This document shows, in pieces, positions 59,190 through 64,000 of a stretch of DNA of 64,000 bases (positions are counted from its first letter, which is position 1; each line of letters begins with the position of its first letter). The stretch covers positions 1-64,000 of the forward strand of contig NZ_CAJKOX010000001.1 of the NCBI RefSeq assembly GCF_905201705.1, written 5' to 3'. The DNA comes from an uncultured Marvinbryantia sp. Lineage in GTDB: Bacteria; Bacillota; Clostridia; Lachnospirales; Lachnospiraceae. Under the pieces are notes generated by a model, which was not told the origin of the DNA, did no database searches, and worked only from the letters and a program-made list of their open reading frames with translations. The position numbers and the translations under genes were made by a program.

Positions 59190-59690
59190 TTAGGAAATTT
59201 CCGCAGCGAGCCAAAGCAGATATCCGGCAAACAAAAAAGGAACAAACGGCAGCTGCTTTTTGCGCCCGGCTTTTCTGCACACGATATAAAACAGAGAAAC
59301 CGGAGCAATGAGCAGCAGAGCGGTCAGAAGGATACTCAGACTGGCGGAAAATCCCAGATAGATTCCGATGACAAGCAGAACGATGCCGTCTCCGTAACCG
59401 ACCTGCTGCCTGGTAGACCAGCCTACGGTCAGCAAAAAGAAGCCGGGCAGGGTTCCGATGAGACAGGATAGAAATAGTCTGAATATCCTCCCCGCTGTAT
59501 TTGTCGGGAACATGCCGTATAAAGAGCCTGTATCGGGGCTCCCGGCGCAGAGCGCAGGCGCCAGCTGCAGCATTGCGCCGAGCAGGGCAATGGTAAGCGC
59601 CGGGCGCAGTGCGACCCGCCTGTTCCGTATATCCCGGGCGGCGGCTGCCGCCAGGTATATCAGCAAAATGATTTCTAAGATCCACCGCAT
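59190..59690 (-). CDS. Second A24 prepilin peptidase of the Tad locus
   Basis: 166 residues from Met 59690 (Mets at 59699 and 59708 are alternatives). AARDIRNRRVALRPALTIAL carries the first Asp and QQVGYGDGIVLLVIGIYLGF the GxGD motif; six membrane segments. Overlaps the upstream TadE gene by 16 bases. Why the locus has two peptidases is unclear: one may serve Flp, the other the TadE pseudopilins. Confidence 0.8.
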   Translation of the reverse strand: MRWILEIILLIYLAAAAARDIRNRRVALRPALTIALLGAMLQLAPALCAGSPDTGSLYGMFPTNTAGRIFRLFLSCLIGTLPGFFLLTVGWSTRQQVGYGDGIVLLVIGIYLGFSASLSILLTALLLIAPVSLFYIVCRKAGRKKQLPFVPFLFAGYLLWLAAEIS

Positions 59691-60613
59691 TTTGAACATG
59701 CCCTCCATCCTTCCAGCTCTGACAGGGGAACGCGTGTCAGCGTCCGCTTCAGACCGCTGCAGCTAAGCGAGGAATGGTAGTGCGTTCCGTAGTCCGTGAT
59801 AAATACATTTGATCCGCCGCCGCGGCAGCGCTCGCAGGCGGTATACCTTGCACCCGATTTGTTCCGAAGACTGCGCACGGAATCCCTGCTCACACTGTGT
59901 ATGGAAAGCCTGATATGCGTGCAGTTTTCATCTTTATGATAAACATGTCCGGTTGCTGTCACGATGACAGTTTCCTCTTCGTTTTCTTCCCCGGAGCCGC
60001 CGTCAGAACCGGAGCTTCCGTTTCCATCCCTTCCGGTCCACGCCCGTACACGTGCGCGGAGAGCGGATTTGACGGTTGGAATAGGAAGCAGTGTGTAAGT
60101 ATTTCTGGCGCTGTAGGTGACGGCAATATCGATGATATCATTCTTCATAAAGGAAGATTTCCAGAAATGAAGCGTACCGTCATTTTCAGAAAAAGAAGCT
60201 TTGCGTTCGATGCTTCCTTTCGCATAAGCCGCAGATAATCCTCCGGTCAGAAGGTCGGCGGCGACGCCGTCTCCTGCTGATACACCCAGTTTACGGATGT
60301 AGGCGTAAGCTGCCATATCCTTCGCAGTGTCCTGCATTCCGGCAAGAACGGCGCTGGAAACCATGATAATCTTGAAAAACTGCATAACAGCCAGCAACGC
60401 GAACAGAAACCATGGAAGTACGCAGGCTGCTTCGAGCGTCATGCTTGCGGATGCACCGGAAAGCGCCTTTTTGGAATCTCGGGAGGCGTCGGAAAATGCC
60501 CTTTCGCGCTCGGATAATCCGAAAAAAGCTCCTGCCGGGAGAGAATCCAAATCCTTTCTGTAGTTTTTATGCATTTGTTTTATGGTAGAAAATATCCTTT
60601 GCGGAAAGAGCAT
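59675..60613 (-). CDS. TadE-like pseudopilin 2 with duplicated Cys/His mini-domain
   Basis: 312 residues from ATG 60613 (GGGAGG nine bases before). Basic N-terminus, pseudopilin segment around 58-88 (MTLEAACVLPWFLFALLAVM), extracytoplasmic domain, a Ser/Gly/Glu linker, then two C-terminal repeats: VYHKDENCTHI...YTACERC and HYHSSLSCSGLKR...ACSKC. Each has His-x-Cys...CxxC spacing like the mini-domain of the MBL protein at 10021-11157. Possibly a metal-stabilised pilus tip. Fusion to TadE is unusual. Confidence 0.8.
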   Translation of the reverse strand: MLFPQRIFSTIKQMHKNYRKDLDSLPAGAFFGLSERERAFSDASRDSKKALSGASASMTLEAACVLPWFLFALLAVMQFFKIIMVSSAVLAGMQDTAKDMAAYAYIRKLGVSAGDGVAADLLTGGLSAAYAKGSIERKASFSENDGTLHFWKSSFMKNDIIDIAVTYSARNTYTLLPIPTVKSALRARVRAWTGRDGNGSSGSDGGSGEENEEETVIVTATGHVYHKDENCTHIRLSIHSVSRDSVRSLRNKSGARYTACERCRGGGSNVFITDYGTHYHSSLSCSGLKRTLTRVPLSELEGWRACSKCGGS

Positions 60614-60635
60614 TTTCAGACACCTCCCTGTTACG

Positions 60636-62159
60636 TCAGTATGCAAAGCTTCCCGAAATATGGTAGTCGGTTTCGGCGGTTCCGGTTTTTAAAAAGGCGC
60701 TGGACACGCGCAGAAACAACGGCGGTATATGAAAATCCGCCTCCGCCTGTATCTTGCAGATGGCGTGATCCGCACGGAAGGCGGCAGTCGCCGGGCGGGA
60801 CTGCATGCAGCCCTCGATCAGATCCAACGCACGCATTGGATATTTGCCGGTTCCGCCCAGTGTAAATAGAATCTGCAGATAGGCGGCGTAGCTGAGCCCG
60901 TTTTGCGAAGAACCATCCGTCTGTTCCAGAATCTGTAAAAGATTTGGAACAGAAGTAAGCGAAAGCCGCCAGGTTTCGGCAGATTTCAGTACCGGCACTT
61001 TTCCGCCGGCAAGCAACTCACGCACATCCAGCAGACTTTCCGCGTACGCCCACGCCAGCAAAAGAGCATAGGCAGTCACAGTGACGATGCCGGGAATCGG
61101 TACAGCGCCGACGAGCAGCGCGGCAAACGCATTGGCAGCTTCCAAACTGGCGGCATCATTGGACAGAAAGAGAAAATTGGCGCCTTCCCGCAAAAGAAGC
61201 AGACGTGTGACGACAGTTTTTAAATTTTTCTCATCACTGTTTTTCCCGCACAGGATATATTCCAGCTCATAATCCAGCACGCCCTCTTTTTCCCTGTCAG
61301 TAAACAGGCTGAAACGCTCGAACAGGTACTGCTGGAACAGCAGGTCGGCGGTAAGACCGCTGTATTTTTTATCGACCGGCAGATTTCCTTTCTGGTTCGT
61401 CCTTTTAGAGGGAACGGAGGAGGAGAGCGTCTTTTGCGAGACTGTACTTTTATCCTTTAACACCAGCCCAAGGATCCCCTCTTTTTTTAATTTTCGGATA
61501 ATATTCAGCGGGTTTTGCGACTCCGGGATGGTCGGAAGTGTTTCGGTTTCCGGCTGCGTTTCACCCTCCTGTACTTCTGTCTGTGCTTCAAGCTGTTTCT
61601 GAGCTTCCTCCATCTGCTTCAGGCTCTCGGAAATGCTTTCGTCTCTGCTCTTGTAAATTTCCTCCGCATTTTCAAGCTGCTGTCCGTCTTTCATTCTTTC
61701 CAGCCAGATACTGATAAACTCTGTTCCGAGATTTTCGCGCATAAAGCCGACAGCCTGTTGATAAAAGGCAGCGCCTTTTTCGTCGGTTGCACGCACTGTT
61801 CCCGTGATAACCGAGCTAGTCATATTTTGACTAAAAATATCAAACCGGCTGAGGAGAAGACCCTTATTCGGAGATACATTGTATGTCATATATTCCTGCA
61901 GTGTCTGATTGAGCTGATCCTGGTTAAAGGAACCGCTTCCGGCGGCGCCGTCCAGAAAAAATACATCATAGCGCTCCAGTAATTCGCGCTCAAATTCGCC
62001 CATCACTGAAAACATTCCCATATCCAGCGCTGCCGCCGCCTTCGCCCTGCACCCTTCTATCCTTGCCGATTCCTCGGCAGTACAGAGAAGGGACAAAAAC
62101 AGGACGCTTACGAGACTGAGAAAAACTGAGATTGTCCCTTTTCCGTAACACCGTTTCAT
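60636..62159 (-). CDS. DUF5702 protein of the Tad locus
   Basis: 507 residues. N-terminal TadG-like segment GKGTISVFLSLVSVLFLSLL then ESARIEGCRAKAAAALDMGM, a large extracytoplasmic region with a coiled coil (SISESLKQMEEAQKQLEAQ), a hydrophobic middle (about 375-400) and a beta-rich end TAETDYHISGSFAY. DUF5702 proteins accompany Flp pilin and TadE in Clostridia and are probably envelope parts of the pilus. It lies between flp and TadE. Confidence 0.82.
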   Translation of the reverse strand: MKRCYGKGTISVFLSLVSVLFLSLLCTAEESARIEGCRAKAAAALDMGMFSVMGEFERELLERYDVFFLDGAAGSGSFNQDQLNQTLQEYMTYNVSPNKGLLLSRFDIFSQNMTSSVITGTVRATDEKGAAFYQQAVGFMRENLGTEFISIWLERMKDGQQLENAEEIYKSRDESISESLKQMEEAQKQLEAQTEVQEGETQPETETLPTIPESQNPLNIIRKLKKEGILGLVLKDKSTVSQKTLSSSVPSKRTNQKGNLPVDKKYSGLTADLLFQQYLFERFSLFTDREKEGVLDYELEYILCGKNSDEKNLKTVVTRLLLLREGANFLFLSNDAASLEAANAFAALLVGAVPIPGIVTVTAYALLLAWAYAESLLDVRELLAGGKVPVLKSAETWRLSLTSVPNLLQILEQTDGSSQNGLSYAAYLQILFTLGGTGKYPMRALDLIEGCMQSRPATAAFRADHAICKIQAEADFHIPPLFLRVSSAFLKTGTAETDYHISGSFAY

Positions 62160-62171
62160 GTCGTACCTCCG

Positions 62172-62342
62172 TTAAATACTGTTGCTTTGACTGACAATTT
62201 TTTTAAAGATGTTGTTTACCAGACTGGTAAGCTGACTCTTGAAGATGATAACCAGACCGATAAGAACCACGATGATGAGAATGATTTCCACAGTGCTGAT
62301 ACCGTCTTCTTCTTCGCAAAGTCGCGTAAAAAAATGTCTCAT
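62172..62342 (-). CDS. flp: Flp-family major pilin
   Basis: 56 residues from ATG 62342 (GAGGTG six bases before). Short basic leader, then EEDGISTVEIILIIVVLIGL: prepilin cleavage is expected after the Gly, leaving a Glu at +5, followed by a hydrophobic helix and a short SQLTSLVNNIFKKI tail. Polymerises into the Tad pilus. First gene of its arm, under an exact consensus promoter with a long leader, fitting strong expression. Confidence 0.9.
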   Translation of the reverse strand: MRHFFTRLCEEEDGISTVEIILIIVVLIGLVIIFKSQLTSLVNNIFKKIVSQSNSI

Positions 62343-62640
62343 ATTATTCACCTCTTTTCCTGAAGATTTTTCCATCCTTAAGGGGCAGGTCGGAATAGTC
62401 CTGATGTTCCAACCGCACAGGTGGAAATTTTTCCTAAACAGAAGAACCCGCCGGGCAGCCTGCACAAAGGCTTTGCGATTAAGCGGCGCAAAGAGCCAAT
62501 ATCCCCGTAAGGAAGGAACGCCAGGCTGCTGCGCAGACCGTTTTGTAAGGCGCGAGAGGAATCTGCTCCGTGCAGACCATGCGCTATGCAGTTTTTAGCC
62601 CGTATTCAAGGGTTTTATGCCGAACCGGCGGATTTTAGAT
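62343..62640 (-). promoter_or_regulatory. Long structured leader of flp
   Basis: About 300 bases separate the predicted start from flp, with no gene. Stems include TCTGC-ACGGA-GCAGA and GGCTCTTTGCG/CGCAAAGCC (62485-62520 region). The CGCAAAGCC piece recalls c-di-GMP-I riboswitches, but the other conserved parts are not found. Regulatory RNA of unknown class, or simply a long 5' UTR. Confidence 0.4.
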
Positions 62641-62655
62641 GTTTAGAATGATTGC

Positions 62656-62684
62656 ATTATATATGATTTGAGAATATATGTCAA
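62656..62684 (-). promoter_or_regulatory. Consensus promoter of the flp arm
   Basis: Minus-strand TTGACA (62679-62684), 17-bp spacer, TATAAT (62656-62661): exact sigma-A consensus, as at the other Tad arm. Confidence 0.9.
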
Positions 62685-62793
62685 TAGTTTGTGATGAATA
62701 AAAATAAAAATATTTTTGTTGCTATTTCCGGAAATCTTATTTATACTATTTATAAGGGATGGCAGCATCAGGAAGGGATACAGGTATGATATT

Positions 62794-63495
62794 ATGAAGA
62801 AAATAGGCATTATCGGGGCAATGGAAGTAGAGGTCGCGCAGCTTAAAGCGACGATGTGGCAGCAGCGCATGGTGACGCGCGCGAAGATGAATTTTCTGGA
62901 GGGTATTCTGGAGGATCATTCGGTGGTCGTGGTAAGGAGCGGTATCGGAAAGGTAAACGCGGCAGTCTGCGCGCAGATTCTGAAGGATGAATTTAAAGTG
63001 GACGTTATTATTAATACAGGAATCGCCGGCTCTCTGAAATCGGAGATCAATATCGGAGACGTTGTGATCTCCACGGATGTGGTGCATCACGACATGGATG
63101 CAACTGGTTTTGGCTATCCGGCAGGTCAGGTGCCGCAGATGGAAGTATTTTCCTTTAAAGCGGATGCAAACCTGCGGAAGATTGCAAAAGAAGTCTGCCA
63201 GCGCGTAAATCCGGACATCCATGTATTTGAGGGCAGGATCGTGAGCGGCGACCAGTTTATCTGCGACAGACCGACGAAAGACCGGCTTGCGGAAACCTTC
63301 GGAGGGTACTGCACGGAAATGGAGGGCGCTGCGATCGCGCATACCGCGTATCTGAATAATATTCCGTTTGTGATTATCCGCGCTATCTCCGACAAAGCGG
63401 ACGACAGCGCAAACATGGACTACGAAACCTTTGAAAAGATGGCGGTGGAGCACAGCGTCCGTCTGGTGTGCGGCTTCATCCGCGAGCTGGATTAA
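62794..63495 (+). CDS. mtnN: 5'-methylthioadenosine/S-adenosylhomocysteine nucleosidase
   Basis: 233 residues from ATG 62794. IGIIGAMEVEVAQLKATM, INTGIAGSLKSEINIGDVVI, VSGDQFICD, TEMEGAAIAHTAYLNN and ISDKAD are the Pfs/MtnN motifs. Cleaves adenine from MTA and SAH in methyl recycling and autoinducer-2 synthesis. No luxS nearby. Followed by a strong terminator. Confidence 0.95.
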   Translation: MKKIGIIGAMEVEVAQLKATMWQQRMVTRAKMNFLEGILEDHSVVVVRSGIGKVNAAVCAQILKDEFKVDVIINTGIAGSLKSEINIGDVVISTDVVHHDMDATGFGYPAGQVPQMEVFSFKADANLRKIAKEVCQRVNPDIHVFEGRIVSGDQFICDRPTKDRLAETFGGYCTEMEGAAIAHTAYLNNIPFVIIRAISDKADDSANMDYETFEKMAVEHSVRLVCGFIRELD

Positions 63496-63547
63496 AAATG
63501 AAAGCGGGATGCCGTAAAGCATAGAAGCATTTCACCAATCAAATAAA

Positions 63548-63592
63548 ACAGGAGAGCATTCGCGGATCTGCGCCGATGTTCTCCTGTTTTTT
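63548..63592 (+). terminator. Terminator after mtnN
   Basis: ACAGGAGAGCAT...ATGTTCTCCTGT, with a 15-base loop and six T's. Confidence 0.88.
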
Positions 63593-63638
63593 GTTGCCCT
63601 GTATCCGAAGGGAGCTGCCGGTGGCAGATCCTGTAGGT
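63591..63638. repeat. 48-bp dispersed repeat, copy 2
   Basis: About 40/48 identical to 26931-26978, again starting in the T-tail of a terminator; its right end touches the stop codon of typA. Confidence 0.8.
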
Positions 63639-64000
63639 TACTGATTATTTTTCTTAAATGCCGCTCTCTTGCGCATGGTCGGATCAAGGATCTTCTTGCG
63701 GATGCGCAGGCTTTTCGGGGTAACCTCCAGAAGCTCGTCGGTGTCGATGAACTCCAGCGCCTGCTCAAGGCTGAGGACGCGCGGCGGCGTCAGCTTGAGG
63801 GCGTCGTCGGAGCCGGAGGCGCGGGTATTTGTCAGATGCTTGGTCTTGCAGACGTTCAGCTCGATGTCGTCGGTCTTGCCGTTCTGTCCGATGACCATGC
63901 CGGAGTAAACCTTTTCGCCCGGCCCGATAAAGAGGGTGCCGCGTTCCTGGGCGGCGAACAGACCATAGGTGACGGACTCGCCGGATTCAAAGGCGATCAG
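63638..64000 (-). CDS. typA: TypA/BipA ribosome-associated GTPase (C-terminal part)
   Basis: 121 C-terminal codons; the 5' part lies beyond base 64000. ESGESVTYGLFAAQERGTLF, YSGMVIGQNGKTDDIELNVC, KTKHLTNTRASGSDDALKL and a basic tail are the conserved end of TypA/BipA, a translational GTPase needed for stress and cold growth. TAA at 63638-63640. Confidence 0.95.
   Translation of the reverse strand: MIAFESGESVTYGLFAAQERGTLFIGPGEKVYSGMVIGQNGKTDDIELNVCKTKHLTNTRASGSDDALKLTPPRVLSLEQALEFIDTDELLEVTPKSLRIRKKILDPTMRKRAAFKKNNQ

Noticed and set aside
62480..62525. c-di-GMP-I (GEMM) riboswitch in the flp leader
   Set aside because: CGCAAAGCC is there but pairs in a simple hairpin; the GCAAACC-type partner and the receptor parts are not found.
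1..64000. tRNA or rRNA genes
   Set aside because: No cloverleaf with a GGTTCGAATCC-type arm and no rRNA-like stretch noticed on either strand; a tRNAscan run would be decisive.

Overview
ORGANISM. From about 1.84 kb to the end the window reads as the chromosome of a gut Lachnospiraceae-type Firmicute. Ribosome-binding sites are GGAGG-like and promoters are sigma-A type (several are exact TTGACA-17-TATAAT). The gene set fits: reversed-domain GH3, GH36, DUF3793, DUF2325, DUF4179, a Firmicutes Tad locus, BIG2 surface proteins and MATE pumps. The first ~1.8 kb (a WecA-like transferase and a sugar epimerase, both on the minus strand) looks instead like the end of a Bacteroidales polysaccharide locus. 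This is either a transferred segment or an assembly join.

LAYOUT. 1.8-6.6 kb is a decayed accessory zone: a MerR membrane regulator, a ZinT-like secreted protein, a TetR gene with an in-frame stop beside an ABC-exporter 3' remnant, a DUF2284/DUF2115 pair and a truncated P-loop ORF. 6.6-11.2 kb holds an FAH-family enzyme, YbaN, a phosphoesterase, a methyltransferase and a ComEC-like hydrolase. 11.4-13.2 kb is a repeat-bearing secreted beta-helix protein. 13.4-17.8 kb is a metal-related block: a 26-aa protein, a DUF6110-like protein and a P1B ATPase, then DUF2325, DUF3793 and flavodoxin. Its promoters, and that of ybaN, carry the same GTTAG-N6-CTAAC palindrome. 17.9-26.9 kb has an SGNH/BIG2 protein and a GH3, then an SF2 helicase (in-frame UGA) divergent from a three-gene operon with two BrxC/BrxD-like P-loop ATPases. 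This last group is the best candidate for an undescribed system. 27-36.4 kb has a secreted C26 peptidase, MATE, Nudix, GH36, an ECF sigma factor with its DUF4179 partner, and an AT-rich DUF234 ATPase cassette between 43-44 bp direct repeats. 36.4-39.6 kb has GNAT, Nudix, a PNPOx-like protein and a CDF exporter behind a probable NiCo riboswitch.

TAD PILUS. tadV-tadZ-tadA-tadB-tadC (39.8-44.8 kb, plus) and flp-DUF5702-TadE-peptidase-TadE-FHA (62.3 to 56.6 kb, minus) are two arms of one pilus system facing each other. Between them lie a LacI-controlled beta-mannoside cluster (binding protein, two permeases, GH2 beta-mannosidase, lyxose/mannose isomerase), a MATE pump, a YcaQ-like glycosylase and a DMT permease. 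mtnN and the 3' end of typA close the window.

LIMITS. Family calls come from reading motifs by eye; no database search was run. No tRNA, rRNA, CRISPR array or complete insertion sequence was seen.
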